A DNA stretch of 46,269 bases from Arthrobacter terrae (GTDB taxonomy: Bacteria; Actinomycetota; Actinomycetes; Actinomycetales; Micrococcaceae), in NCBI RefSeq assembly GCF_015708085.1, contig NZ_JADNYM010000033.1, positions 1 to 46,269 on the forward strand. Direction: 5' to 3'. This document shows, one piece after another, positions 7,518 through 15,975 of this stretch. A model generated the notes under the pieces. That model saw only the letters and a list, made by a program, of their open reading frames with translations. It was not told the DNA's origin and did not search any database. Position numbers and translations under genes: made by a program. The first letter of the stretch is position 1, and every line of letters begins with the position of its first letter.

Positions 7518-8957
7518 TCATTGCGTGCTGCAGGGTGCTGCGCCGGCGGTACCGGGGGTGTTCGGCGCCCATTGCGGGAAACTGCGGGCGTCGTCTGCCG
7601 GCACCCAGCGCCCCGAATCCACCACGTAGTCCCAACCGAGGCCGGATTCCAGTAGGGCAGCAACGCCTGCGATGAGCCGCTGCGCGTCCTCGGTGCAGGA
7701 GCCGGCCCCGAAGCTGGCCCGCAGCGAACCAGACGGAAGCCCGAGCCGGCGCAGCAGCGGATGCGCACAGAACCTGCCGTCGCGTACGCCGACCCCGTGC
7801 TCGGCGGAGAGATAGGCAGCGACCAGACCGGAGTCATAGCCGGCGACTGAGAAGTTCACGACTGCGATGGTTCCGCTCCCGGGGAACTTGCCGGAATCGG
7901 TGAAAAGGCGGTGCACCGTGACCCCGGGCAGGCCTTCCAGACCATTGACGAGTTCCCGGTGCAGGTTCGTTTCGTGGTCCTGCAGCTGCTGCGGATCCAG
8001 CACAGCGAGGATTTCGGCTGCCTTAGCCAACGTCGCCGCACCGAGGACATTGGGGGAGCCGCCCTCGTGCCGTGCGGGCCCGGTAGCCCAACTAACGGAA
8101 TCGAGGCGTGCTTCTTTGACGGCGCCGCCGCCGGCGAGGTGCGGCGGCCCGGCGTCGAGCCAATCCGGGCGCCCGACAAGGACGCCGCTGCCGAACGGCG
8201 CATAGAGCTTATGGCCGGAGAAGACGACGTAGTCGATGCCATCGGCCGCGATATTAATTTTTCGGTGCGGGGCCAACTGGGCGGCGTCGACAACGATCCG
8301 TGCGCCGTAGCGGTGCGCCAACGCCGCCAGCGCCGCTATGGGCAGGATCTCTCCGGTGACGTTGGAGGCGCCAGTGACTGCCAGCAATGCGACACTCCCG
8401 GCCTGGAATTCGGTTTCAAGGCGCGCCAGTGTCGCCGCCAATGAGGTCCCCGCCGGTACGCTGCGATGCGGCAGGCGCTGCCACGGGAGCAGATTGGCGT
8501 GATGTTCAATATCCAGGTAGACGACGTCGGCACTCGAGTCCGCAACGATGTCCGCAACGCAGCCGGCCAGGAGATTCAGCGAATCGGTGGTGTTGCGGGT
8601 GAAAATGACGGCATCATCGGCCCTGCCGCCGACGAATGCCCGAACGGTGTCCCGGGCATTTTCGTATACCGAGGTGCTCACTTGAGAGGCGAATCCTGCC
8701 CCGCGGTGGACGCTGGCGTAGTACGGCAGGACCAGTGCCAAATAATCCACGACGTCGCACAGCGCGGGGGCGGATGCCGCGTAATCGAGGTTAGCGTAGC
8801 GGACGCTCCCGCCCTGAATCAGCGGGGCCTGCAGATTCTGGCCGGTGACCGCCAGGAGCGGACCGGTGCCGGCCGTCGCCGTGGCAGCCCCCGTGCGGGA
8901 AGCCGCTGCGCTGGCGGGGGAGGAGGAATAGCTGGGTTTAACGACGGCAATACTCAT
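7518..8957 (-). CDS. Class-V aminotransferase / cysteine-desulfurase-like PLP enzyme
   Basis: The 479-residue protein has the fold-type I features of class V aminotransferases. It carries the N-terminal NLDYAASAP, the VIFTRNTTDSLNLLAG cofactor-phosphate loop, VVDAAQLAPH with the aspartate facing the pyridine nitrogen, and SGHKLYAPFGSGVL with the Schiff-base lysine near residue 247. The first 45 residues are low-complexity Ala/Ser/Thr. ATG 8957 was chosen because GAGG lies 6 bases upstream. The frame upstream of it runs through the riboswitch. A SAM-IV riboswitch in the leader ties the enzyme to sulfur amino-acid metabolism, for example cysteine/selenocysteine desulfuration or lyase chemistry, and it should be off when S-adenosylmethionine is plentiful. 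It is not obviously IscS or SufS. Confidence 0.85.
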   Translation of the reverse strand: MSIAVVKPSYSSSPASAAASRTGAATATAGTGPLLAVTGQNLQAPLIQGGSVRYANLDYAASAPALCDVVDYLALVLPYYASVHRGAGFASQVSTSVYENARDTVRAFVGGRADDAVIFTRNTTDSLNLLAGCVADIVADSSADVVYLDIEHHANLLPWQRLPHRSVPAGTSLAATLARLETEFQAGSVALLAVTGASNVTGEILPIAALAALAHRYGARIVVDAAQLAPHRKINIAADGIDYVVFSGHKLYAPFGSGVLVGRPDWLDAGPPHLAGGGAVKEARLDSVSWATGPARHEGGSPNVLGAATLAKAAEILAVLDPQQLQDHETNLHRELVNGLEGLPGVTVHRLFTDSGKFPGSGTIAVVNFSVAGYDSGLVAAYLSAEHGVGVRDGRFCAHPLLRRLGLPSGSLRASFGAGSCTEDAQRLIAGVAALLESGLGWDYVVDSGRWVPADDARSFPQWAPNTPGTAGAAPCSTQ

Positions 8958-8994
8958 GGTGACCTCACAAAAGGAGGGACCCGGCCGGAACCGG

Positions 8995-9108
8995 GGTCCG
9001 CGCTTGCCGGGACCGCTTCGGTCCGGCCAGGTCGTCACCCGGGGCACCCCGCCGCGAAAGGAGGGTTGCCGGCCAGCAAACCGGGGTTTAACGCTGGCAC
9101 TCGTGACC
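8995..9108 (-). promoter_or_regulatory. SAM-IV riboswitch
   Basis: The leader of the PLP-enzyme gene reads GGTCACGAGTGCCAGCG at its 5' end (from 9108). It then has GGTTTGCTGGCCGGCAACCC, the GGGGTGCCCCGGGTGACGACC closing strand, a GGACCG-AAG-CGGTCC hairpin, and the 3' CGGCAAGCGCGGACC element that forms the SAM-IV pseudoknot. These blocks match in order the actinobacterial SAM-IV (SAM-I/IV clan) aptamer as I know it. Downstream, CCTC (about 8976-8979) can pair with the GAGG of the ribosome site, and GTCACC before the ATG is complementary to GGTGAC in the aptamer. Control at translation initiation is therefore plausible. Confidence 0.88.
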
Positions 9109-9147
9109 TATGCCCACAAGACTATGAAGTTCCTCCGACCGCCGCCA

Positions 9148-9219
9148 GTGTTACGGCAAGTGTTACGTCCAGTGTTACGGGCTGGGTTACGTCCAGTGTC
9201 ACAGGCGGTGTTGCGTTCA
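9148..9219. repeat. Six-unit 12-bp tandem repeat upstream of the SAM-IV riboswitch
   Basis: Six consecutive 12-base units on the + strand: GTGTTACGGCAA, GTGTTACGTCCA, GTGTTACGGGCT, GGGTTACGTCCA, GTGTCACAGGCG, GTGTTGCGTTCA. The GTGTTACG core is kept in the first three units and drifts in the rest. The array lies between the end of hisN and the probable promoter of the riboswitch gene. That promoter would have its -10 near CATAGT, 9121-9126 on the minus strand, so the array covers or adjoins the -35 region. Confidence 0.85.
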
Positions 9220-9261
9220 GCCGGACGCAACTGGTGTTCCGTCCAGCGCCCAGGTCAACCG

Positions 9262-10074
9262 TTAGAGCAGGTCGTCGTGGTCAGGGTTCAGCGTCTGGAG
9301 TACTTCGGAATGGAGAATGCCGTTGGTGGCCAGCGCATTCCCGCCAAAGGGGCCATCGGCTCCTTCCAACGAGGTAAACCGGCCGCCGGCCTCGACTACG
9401 ATCGGGACCAGGGCTGCCATGTCATACAGATTCAGCTCCGGTTCGCAGGCGATGTCCACCGCTCCCTCGGCAACCAGGCAATAGGACCAGAAGTCGCCGT
9501 ATGCCCGGGCGCGCCAGACCTTGTCCGTGAGGGAAATGAACTGCTCCCTGTTGCCCCTTTCCTTCCAGCCGGACAGGGACGAGTACGACAAGGAGGCATC
9601 GGAGAGCTCGGATACATTGGAAACGCGCAGCCTGCTGGCTGCTGCCAGCGATTTGCCGGTGTAGGCACCGGTGCCCTGCGCAGCCCACCAGCGCTTTCCC
9701 AGTGCCGGGGCGCTGACAAGTCCGACGACGGGGCGCCCTTCGTCGACGAGCGCAATCAGGGTTGCCCAGACGGGAACGCCGCGGATAAAGTTCTTGGTGC
9801 CGTCGATCGGATCGATGATCCAACGCCGGGAGCCGTGCCCGCTGCTGCCAAATTCCTCACCCAATACTGCATCGCGTGGGCGGGCCCGGGAGAGCTGGCT
9901 GCGGATGGAATCTTCCGCTGACTTGTCCGCATCCGTCACGGGAGTCAGATCCGGTTTGGTCTCCACCTGCAGATCAAGCGCCTTGAATCGGGACATGGTC
10001 TGTGAATCCACCGAATCCGCCAGTACATGGGCAAGGCGAAGATCGTCATTGTAGCTTTGCGGGGCATGGGTCAT
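9262..10074 (-). CDS. hisN: Histidinol-phosphatase, inositol-monophosphatase family
   Basis: The 270-residue protein has the Mg-dependent IMPase-family motifs: GEEFG at 72-76, [15 protein letters not shown] at about 85-99, and [16 protein letters not shown] near residue 216. The [12 protein letters not shown] wording is typical of the actinobacterial HisN group, which performs the last phosphatase step of histidine synthesis (L-histidinol phosphate to histidinol). It lies 64 bases after rsgA on the same strand, an arrangement common in Actinobacteria. The start at 10074 has no strong ribosome site. Confidence 0.85.
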   Translation of the reverse strand: MTHAPQSYNDDLRLAHVLADSVDSQTMSRFKALDLQVETKPDLTPVTDADKSAEDSIRSQLSRARPRDAVLGEEFGSSGHGSRRWIIDPIDGTKNFIRGVPVWATLIALVDEGRPVVGLVSAPALGKRWWAAQGTGAYTGKSLAAASRLRVSNVSELSDASLSYSSLSGWKERGNREQFISLTDKVWRARAYGDFWSYCLVAEGAVDIACEPELNLYDMAALVPIVVEAGGRFTSLEGADGPFGGNALATNGILHSEVLQTLNPDHDDLL

Positions 10075-10138
10075 GGGTTCACGCTATCGTTCTTTGCCTC
10101 CTCAGCAGGGGAGGCTGGGCGGACGTAAAGCCAGCGCC

Positions 10139-11257
10139 CTAACCGATGCTGCCCAGCTCTTTGGCCTGCGCCCTGCCTTCGGTACGGGTGCCGGTGCTCA
10201 GCAGCCGGCGCAGGGACGCGAGCCTGGCCGGACCGGCGTCGCCTGCGTGCCCTCCGGCCACCCACGGATCCAGGCCGCAGTTCACTGCGTCGTCGTCGTG
10301 TTTGCAGCCGCGCTCGCACGCGTCAGTTCCGGGTTGGAGGTCGTCAAATGCCTGCAGTATCCGGTCCGGATCCACGTGCGCCAGGCCAAAGGACCGGATG
10401 CCCGGGGTATCAACGATCCAGCTGCCGGGGGAGCCGCCCGCCAGCCGCAGTGCCAGTGCTGATGAGGAGGTATGGCGGCCGCGGCCGGTGACAGAGTTGA
10501 CGCCGCCGGTGGCCCGCTGCGAACCGGTCAGGGCATTGACCATGGTGGATTTTCCGACGCCCGAATGGCCGACCATTACGGAAACCTTGCCGTCGAGGTG
10601 CCCTCGAAGCTGCCCGACGGCCGTGCCGGCCAGACGTGCTGACAGGCCGTCGTCGCTGCGGGCATCAATCCCGGAGGCGGCGTCCGCGGCAGTGCGGCTC
10701 ACAACTACGGTCATGTCCAGGTAGGCGTAGTTGGCTAAGAGCTCGGCGGGATCTTTAACGTCCGCCTTGGTGACCAGCAGCAGCGGGGCAATGCCGGCGT
10801 CGTAGGCGGCAACCAGGGCACGATCGATGAATCCGGTGCGTGGCTCCGGATTGGCGGCGGCCACAACGATCACCAGCTGATCAGCGTTCGCCACCACGAT
10901 CCGCTCGATCGGGTCGGTGTCGTCGGCGCTGCGACGCAGCACGGTTCGGCGTGCTTCCACCCGCACCAGCCGGGCCAATGTGTCCGGTGCGCCCGTAGTA
11001 TCGCCCACGAGGGCGACAAAATCCCCCGCCACCACAGGATTACGGCGTAATTCCCTCGCCCGTGCCGCGGTCAGCGTGCGTTCGGTGCTGGTGTCCTCAT
11101 CCACAATGGCGGTATAGCGGCCGCGGTCCACGGTGATGATGCGGCCAACCACGGCTTCGTCGTAGGCCGGACGGTCCTTGGTGCGCGGCCGGCTGCCCTT
11201 CTTGTTGGGGCGGATCCGGACATCGGATTCGTCCCAGTCCCGCGTGCTTCGGGTCAT
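10139..11257 (-). CDS. rsgA: Ribosome small-subunit-dependent GTPase RsgA
   Basis: The 372-residue protein has an N-terminal OB-like domain, then the circularly permuted GTPase order: G4 VTKAD near 162, G1 GHSGVGKSTMVNAL near 231, and G3 DTPGIRSFGL near 281. A zinc-binding tail follows with Cys-Cys-His-Cys (ACERGCKHDDDAVNCGL, about 312-330). It acts late in 30S subunit maturation. Its start overlaps the aroA stop by four bases (ATGA at 11254-11257), so translation is coupled to aroA. Confidence 0.95.
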   Translation of the reverse strand: MTRSTRDWDESDVRIRPNKKGSRPRTKDRPAYDEAVVGRIITVDRGRYTAIVDEDTSTERTLTAARARELRRNPVVAGDFVALVGDTTGAPDTLARLVRVEARRTVLRRSADDTDPIERIVVANADQLVIVVAAANPEPRTGFIDRALVAAYDAGIAPLLLVTKADVKDPAELLANYAYLDMTVVVSRTAADAASGIDARSDDGLSARLAGTAVGQLRGHLDGKVSVMVGHSGVGKSTMVNALTGSQRATGGVNSVTGRGRHTSSSALALRLAGGSPGSWIVDTPGIRSFGLAHVDPDRILQAFDDLQPGTDACERGCKHDDDAVNCGLDPWVAGGHAGDAGPARLASLRRLLSTGTRTEGRAQAKELGSIG

Positions 11258-12699
11258 CGGGTGGCGCTGGGGATGGAGCGGTCCGGACGGGTCAGCAGTG
11301 CCTCCCAGAGGACCGGGAATTCCGGCATCGTCTTGGCTGTGGTTCCGATGTCTTCCACTTCGACCCGCGGTACTACCAGACCTATGATGGCCCCGGCGGT
11401 GGCCATCCGATGGTCGGCATAGGTGTGGAAGAGTCCGCCATGAAGGGGCGCGGGAGTGATGCCCAGCCCGTCCGGAGTTTCCACGACGGAGCCGCCCAGT
11501 GCATTGATCTGCGCGGCGAGCGCGGCCAGACGGTCGGTTTCATGGCCGCGCAGGTGCGCAATGCCGGTGAGCCGGGATGGACCGGTGGCCAATGCGCACA
11601 GTGCTGCAACGGTGGGGGCCAGCTCGCTGGTATCTGCCAGCTCCACCCCGTTGATGGTTTCGCCGCCGGTCACCGTGAGGACACCATCCGCGAGCGAAAC
11701 AGCGGCGCCGAATTTCACCAGGATGTCCCGCCATTTATCCCCTACCTGCGCGGTGGGGGAGGGCCAGCCGGGGATGCGTACCGTTCCACCGGTGGCGAGG
11801 GCGGCGGCAAGGAAAGGGCCGGCGTTGGAGAGGTCCTGTTCAATGACGACATCGAAGGCCCGGATCGGACCGGGCAGTACCGTCCACCGGCCGGGTACGG
11901 AGTCATCAACCGCCACGCCAACACCGCGCAGCACGTCCACGGTCATGGCAATGTGATCGAGGCTGGGCACAGGTTTCCCGGCGTGTTCGAGCTGCAGTCC
12001 CGCCTCGAAGCGGGGGGCGGCCAGCAGTAAGGCCGAGATGAACTGTGACGAGCCGCTGGCATCGACGAGCAGGTGGCCGCCGTGGACACGGCCGGTGGCA
12101 TTGATGCTGAACGGCATCGCCTGCGGGGCGCACTGGCCGGCTATGTCCACGCCCAGGTCCCGCAGAGCGTTTAGAACCGGACCCATTGGACGCTCGCGCG
12201 CCTGCGGATCGCCGTCGAACGCGACGCTGCCGGTGGCGAGCGCGGCAACCGGGGGGACGAAGCGCATCACGGTGCCGGCGAGTCCACAATCGATCGCCGC
12301 TCCGGCGGTCAGTACGGCATCCGCGGGCATCGGCGTAACGTGCAGGTCTGGACCGAACTGTCCGCCGCCGTCGAGCTCCTCAATGACGGCGCCCAGCTGG
12401 CGCAACGCAGCGATCATCAGGGCGGAATCGCGTGAATGCAGTGGCGCACGGAGCCGGCACGGCCCGTCCGCCAGCGCCGCGAGCACCAAATACCTGTTGG
12501 TCAGGGATTTGGACCCCGGCACCGTCAGCGTTGCGTCCACCGGCCGCAGCGCGTGCGGGGCCGTCCAACGGCCCTCGATCCGCGCTGCGCCGGCAGCATC
12601 ATCCGGCGCAGCGGTTTCGGAGGGTTTGGCGTCCGACACTGCGTGCTGGGAGTGCTGTGCGTGCAGGTCGGCGGGAGCGGCGGGGAAGGGGGAAGCCAT
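11254..12699 (-). CDS. aroA: 3-phosphoshikimate 1-carboxyvinyltransferase (EPSP synthase)
   Basis: The 481-residue enzyme joins phosphoenolpyruvate to shikimate-3-phosphate, the sixth step of the shikimate pathway. Visible motifs are PGSKSLTNRYLVLAAL near 58, GLAGTVMRFVPP near 136 in place of the common GNAGTAMR, VGDKWRDI near 320, the active-site aspartate in DTSELAPTVAALCALA, RGHETDRLAAL near 383 and YADHRMATAGAI. The first 45 residues are Ala-rich low complexity, so the true start could lie a little downstream, although no better ATG is seen. It begins six bases after the DoxX gene and overlaps rsgA. Confidence 0.95.
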   Translation of the reverse strand: MASPFPAAPADLHAQHSQHAVSDAKPSETAAPDDAAGAARIEGRWTAPHALRPVDATLTVPGSKSLTNRYLVLAALADGPCRLRAPLHSRDSALMIAALRQLGAVIEELDGGGQFGPDLHVTPMPADAVLTAGAAIDCGLAGTVMRFVPPVAALATGSVAFDGDPQARERPMGPVLNALRDLGVDIAGQCAPQAMPFSINATGRVHGGHLLVDASGSSQFISALLLAAPRFEAGLQLEHAGKPVPSLDHIAMTVDVLRGVGVAVDDSVPGRWTVLPGPIRAFDVVIEQDLSNAGPFLAAALATGGTVRIPGWPSPTAQVGDKWRDILVKFGAAVSLADGVLTVTGGETINGVELADTSELAPTVAALCALATGPSRLTGIAHLRGHETDRLAALAAQINALGGSVVETPDGLGITPAPLHGGLFHTYADHRMATAGAIIGLVVPRVEVEDIGTTAKTMPEFPVLWEALLTRPDRSIPSATR

Positions 12700-12705
12700 G
12701 AAGAG

Positions 12706-13221
12706 CTAAGAGCCCGTCACTTCGTTGGCCACGCGGCGGACGGCCTTGTCGGCGTGCTTGAGCTGCTTGCGGGTGTTCTTCTTCCCGGCCTCCGCCAAGT
12801 GGCCCGCGCGCCAAGCCAAGCCCGGCTTGCCTGCAGTATCGACGGCAGCCAAGAGCATGCCGCCGGCCAGTGATACGTTTTTCAGCAGCTGATGACGGCG
12901 CTGGGTGCGGCCTTCAGACGTGCTGGAATCCGCAGTGCGGTATTCGACGACGGCATTGAGGGTTGAGGTCAGCGTCAGCAGGAGTGCAGAGAGCCGGGAG
13001 AACTTACCAGCTGCGAGCATCACTCCTGCGCCGAGCTGAGTTCCGCCGATGACGCGGGCCAGCATTTTCTCATCCGTTGCGAAGGGCAGAGCCGCAACGG
13101 CCGTGCTGAGCACCGGGGAGAGCTGCTTGGCAGTCTGGTCCGCATGGCGGAGCCGATCCAGTCCGCTGAGGATAAAAGACGAAGCGAGCATCGGGCGGGC
13201 AAGTAAACGGACAATAGACAA
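12706..13221 (-). CDS. DoxX-family membrane protein
   Basis: About 171 residues. The opening SIVRLLARPMLASSFILSGLDRLRH is the DoxX family signature. About four hydrophobic segments follow (for example VIGGTQLGAGVMLAAG and LSALLLTLTSTLNAVVEY), and the C-terminus is a basic cytosolic tail. I place the start at TTG 13221 because AGGAGG lies six bases upstream. The open frame beyond it lies opposite gntK and does not look like protein. DoxX proteins are linked to redox homeostasis in some Actinobacteria, and a specific role cannot be given. It leads the aroA-rsgA-hisN unit. Confidence 0.8.
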   Translation of the reverse strand: MSIVRLLARPMLASSFILSGLDRLRHADQTAKQLSPVLSTAVAALPFATDEKMLARVIGGTQLGAGVMLAAGKFSRLSALLLTLTSTLNAVVEYRTADSSTSEGRTQRRHQLLKNVSLAGGMLLAAVDTAGKPGLAWRAGHLAEAGKKNTRKQLKHADKAVRRVANEVTGS

Positions 13222-13414
13222 AACGAACCTCCTGGATACGAATTCAATATTATGGCGCCACGGGACCGCAGGTGGCCATAAACCACTGCAAAGTCCACCG
13301 GCGGTCCTGCATTCTCTTAGTCTGGCACTTTTGGCCGCTTTATGCGGCAATATCGCGGCCGGATGACTTTGGAAGGTTGCTGACAATGTCATGTCCGGCT
13401 GGCAGGATGGTTCC

Positions 13415-14044
13415 ATGGCTCCGTTACCGCTCGTCCCGTCTGCCCCCGACAGTCCTGCCCCGGATGCTGCCGGCAGTCCTGCCCCGGACGCTGCCGGCAG
13501 TCCTGCCGGAAGGCCCATCGTGCTTGTGCTGATGGGTGTGGCGGGGTGCGGCAAGTCCACCGTCGCCGCCTTGCTGGCCGGACAGCTCGGCTGGGCGTTT
13601 GAGGAGGGGGACTCGCTGCATCCGGACGCCAACGTGCAGAAGATGGCGGCCGGCGAGCCGCTCACGGACGAGGACCGCTGGCCCTGGCTGGCCAAGGTTG
13701 CGGATTGGGTCGAGGAGACCCTTGACGATGGACAGGACGGAATCATCACCTGTTCGGCCCTTAAGCGTTCGTACCGGGACGCGATCAACAGGCGTGGTTC
13801 CGGCGTCGTCTTCGTCTTTCTCAGCGGCAGCAAAGAAACTATTACGGCCCGGCTGGCCGTTCGGCGCGGGCACTTCATGCCGATGAGTCTGCTGGACAGT
13901 CAGTTCGCGGATCTGGAGGAACCGGAGTCGGACGAACCGGAAATTCGGATCAATGTGGGTCCAACCCCGGGTGTCATTGCCGGGGAAATCATTGCGGAGC
14001 TTGGCCTGGCCGGCCGGGCGGATGAGGAGAATCATGGCCATTAG
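13415..14044 (+). CDS. gntK: Gluconokinase
   Basis: The 209-residue protein has the P-loop LMGVAGCGKSTVAALLA after a 30-residue Pro/Ala tail, and the gluconokinase motifs FEEGDSLHPDANVQKMAAGEPLTDEDRWPWL and CSALKRSYRD. The C-terminal lid region has the HFMPMSLLDSQFADLEEP motif. It phosphorylates D-gluconate to 6-phosphogluconate. ATG 13415 has AGGA about eight bases upstream, and an earlier in-frame ATG at 13391 is less well placed. The N-terminal tail is a tandem duplication (see repeat). The gene overlaps the gluconate permease start by 11 bases, but that permease is broken. Confidence 0.92.
   Translation: MAPLPLVPSAPDSPAPDAAGSPAPDAAGSPAGRPIVLVLMGVAGCGKSTVAALLAGQLGWAFEEGDSLHPDANVQKMAAGEPLTDEDRWPWLAKVADWVEETLDDGQDGIITCSALKRSYRDAINRRGSGVVFVFLSGSKETITARLAVRRGHFMPMSLLDSQFADLEEPESDEPEIRINVGPTPGVIAGEIIAELGLAGRADEENHGH
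13451..13508 (+). repeat. 24-bp tandem duplication in the gntK N-terminal tail
   Basis: Two 24-base units (13451-13474 and 13475-13498) differ at one base and are followed by a partial third copy. They encode SPAPDAAG twice. The segment precedes the kinase domain and should be an unstructured linker. Confidence 0.85.
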
Positions 14045-15646
14045 CGGAGGACTCGAAACTCTGCACGCCCTCGGCGGCATGGGCGCTGCGCGGCTGGGCC
14101 GCGTTGCGGCCGATGCCACTACGGATAAGATGAACGAGCCGTAGAGCAGCCATGACACGCAGGTGCTTGTTATTGCCGCGATCGGGATCGCCATAGTGGT
14201 CCTGCTGATTGTCTGGGCAAAGCTGCACGCAGTCCTGGCCCTGACCATTGGTGCGCTCTTTGTCGGCATTGGTTCCGGAATCTCGCTGGAAAAAAGTCAC
14301 CACCTCCTATGAGAACGGAGTCGGTGGAGTTCTGGGCTATGTGGGCGTGCTGATCGCGCTGGGTGCGATGCTCGGAGAACTGCTCGCCGATTCCGGCGGC
14401 GCGGATGAAGTGGTGGACACCCTTCTGCACGGCCGGCCGGCCACACTGCCGTGGAAGATGGCCCTGATCGCCGGCATTATCGACATCCCAATGTTCTTCG
14501 AGATCGGCCTTGTCCTGTTGATTCCCGTAGTGATGTTGGCCGTGCAGCGGGCCAAGGGGCCGGCAATGCGGCTGGGAATCCCGGCGTTGGCAGGACTGTC
14601 CGTGCTGCACGGTTTCATCCCGCCGCACCCGGGACCGCTGGCCGCAATCGGGATTTTGCACGCCAACGTTGGGATCACCCTGGCCCCGGGCCTGCTGGTG
14701 GCAATACCGACTGTGATCATCGCGGGCCCGCTGTTCGGCAGGCTGGCAGCGAAGATGGTACCGGTAGGTGCTGCCGGTGCCGGCTTGGCAATGACGGGTT
14801 CCACCGGCGGAACCTCCTCTGCTGCCAATGGTGGCGCTGTCAATGGAGGCGCTGTCAAAGCCGGCGCTGCCGGCAACGGCCGAAAGGGTCCTGCAACAAC
14901 CGTCGGAAACGGCTTACCGCAGGAGAGCGACGGCGGGCCGGGCTCAGCGACCCGGGCGCAGGACCCCGAGGCGACGTCGAGTCCAACATTCACCTGGACG
15001 CTGATTACCCTGCTCTCCCCGCTGGTCCTGATGCTCATTAAGGCCGCCGCCGATATCTGGCTGGATAAGGGGGCTGCAATCCGCCCCCTGCTGGACTTCA
15101 TTGGGGGATCCGGTCTTCGCGCTGCTGGCGGCCGTACTGCTGGCCATGGTGACCTTCGGGACAGCAGTGGGCTTCTCGCTGTCGACTCTGACCAGGAAGA
15201 TCGGTCAGAGTCTGCTGCCGATCGTCGGGGTCCTGTTAATTGTCGGCGCAGGCGGTGGCTTCAAGCAGGTACTGGTCGATGGCGGAACGGGAACAGCGAT
15301 TGCGAAAATCGCCATCGCGGCTAGCCTTTCGGCGCTGCTGCTCGGCTGGATGGTTGCGGTCCTGATCCGGCTCGCCACCGGCTCTGCTACGGTGGCCACG
15401 GTGACGGCCGCAGGCATCATTGCCCCGTTGGCTGCCGGGCTGTCACCGGTACAGCTTTCGCTGGTGGTTCTGGCTGTGGGAGCCGGGTCACTGTTCTTTT
15501 CGCATGTCAATGATGCCGGATTCTGGCTCGTCAAGGAATACTTCGGGCTGACTGTGGGGCAAACGCTCAAGACCTGGTCGGTGATGGAGACCATTATTTC
15601 CGCTGTTGGTCTGCTGCTGACGCTGCTGCTCTCCACATTCCTTTAG
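14034..15646 (+). pseudogene. gntP: Gluconate permease (GntP family) broken by one nonsense and two frameshift lesions
   Basis: Conceptually joined, this is a full-length GntP-family gluconate:H+ symporter with about 12 membrane helices. ATG 14034 follows GAGGAG and overlaps gntK. Reading in that frame, the tryptophan expected after KMNEP is TAG (14142-14144), and the family sequence then resumes (VLVIAAIGIAIVVLLIVWAK). A run of six A (14290-14295) where five are expected shifts the frame before VTTSYENGVGGVLGYVGVL. A run of five G (15103-15107) where four are expected shifts it again before DPVFALLAAVLLAMVTFG. The permease signature HGFIPPHPGPLAAIG is intact. A Gly/Ala-rich repeat insert lies in the central loop. 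Confidence 0.88.
14827..14871 (+). repeat. Three 15-bp units in the central loop of gntP
   Basis: Units at 14827, 14842 and 14857 share the pattern AA-N3-GGCGCTGYC and encode NGGAV, NGGAV and KAGAA. They lie in the cytosolic loop between the two halves of the permease. Confidence 0.75.
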
Positions 15647-15975
15647 CCAGGTCCCGGCTCTTTTCCAATTCAGAGGTAGCCGGGGCTGCAGTGTGAGCAG
15701 AGCCCTTGCCGGGACGTTGTTTCAGCTCAGGTGAGGCCCTGGAAGAGAACGGGTTTATCCGGATGGGGCAGTATCTGAGTGGCGACCGGGCTATCCCTGG
15801 TCTGCCGTAATGAGGGATCCGGACGACCGATTCCGCAATTGCAGGAGTCGGGGCATTCCCCCGGGCGCGGTGACTCGTCGGCTGGACCATGAGAAGCCGT
15901 TCGCTGGCGTACGACCAAAACTCTCCCGCCGCTCACCTACGGGCATCCCGGGCCATGTGCCCGGGCATGGGGCTT
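15647..15975. other. Intergenic region between convergent gntP remnant and APC permease
   Basis: No gene is supported in these 329 bases. A weak inverted repeat (CCCGGCT 15653-15659 with AGCCGGG 15678-15684, 18-base loop) lies after gntP, and a stronger hairpin is at 15947-15965. Confidence 0.5.
15947..15965. terminator. GC-rich hairpin after the APC permease gene
   Basis: CCCGGGC / GCCCGGG with a 5-base loop (CATGT) lies just past the stop of the leftward permease gene. There is no T tract, so it is only a candidate. Confidence 0.35.

Noticed and set aside
9148-9219. Repeat array considered as CRISPR
   Set aside because: Units of 12 bases are directly joined without spacers, and no cas gene is present.
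13370-13395. TTTGGAAGGTTGCTGACAA before gntK as a fourth LacI-type operator
   Set aside because: It does not fit TTGNCAA-N4-TTGNCAA in spacing or half sites.
13222-13878. N-terminal extension of the DoxX frame, opposite gntK
   Set aside because: The DoxX signature starts right after an AGGAGG-TTG start at 13221. The extension is a shadow of the kinase gene.
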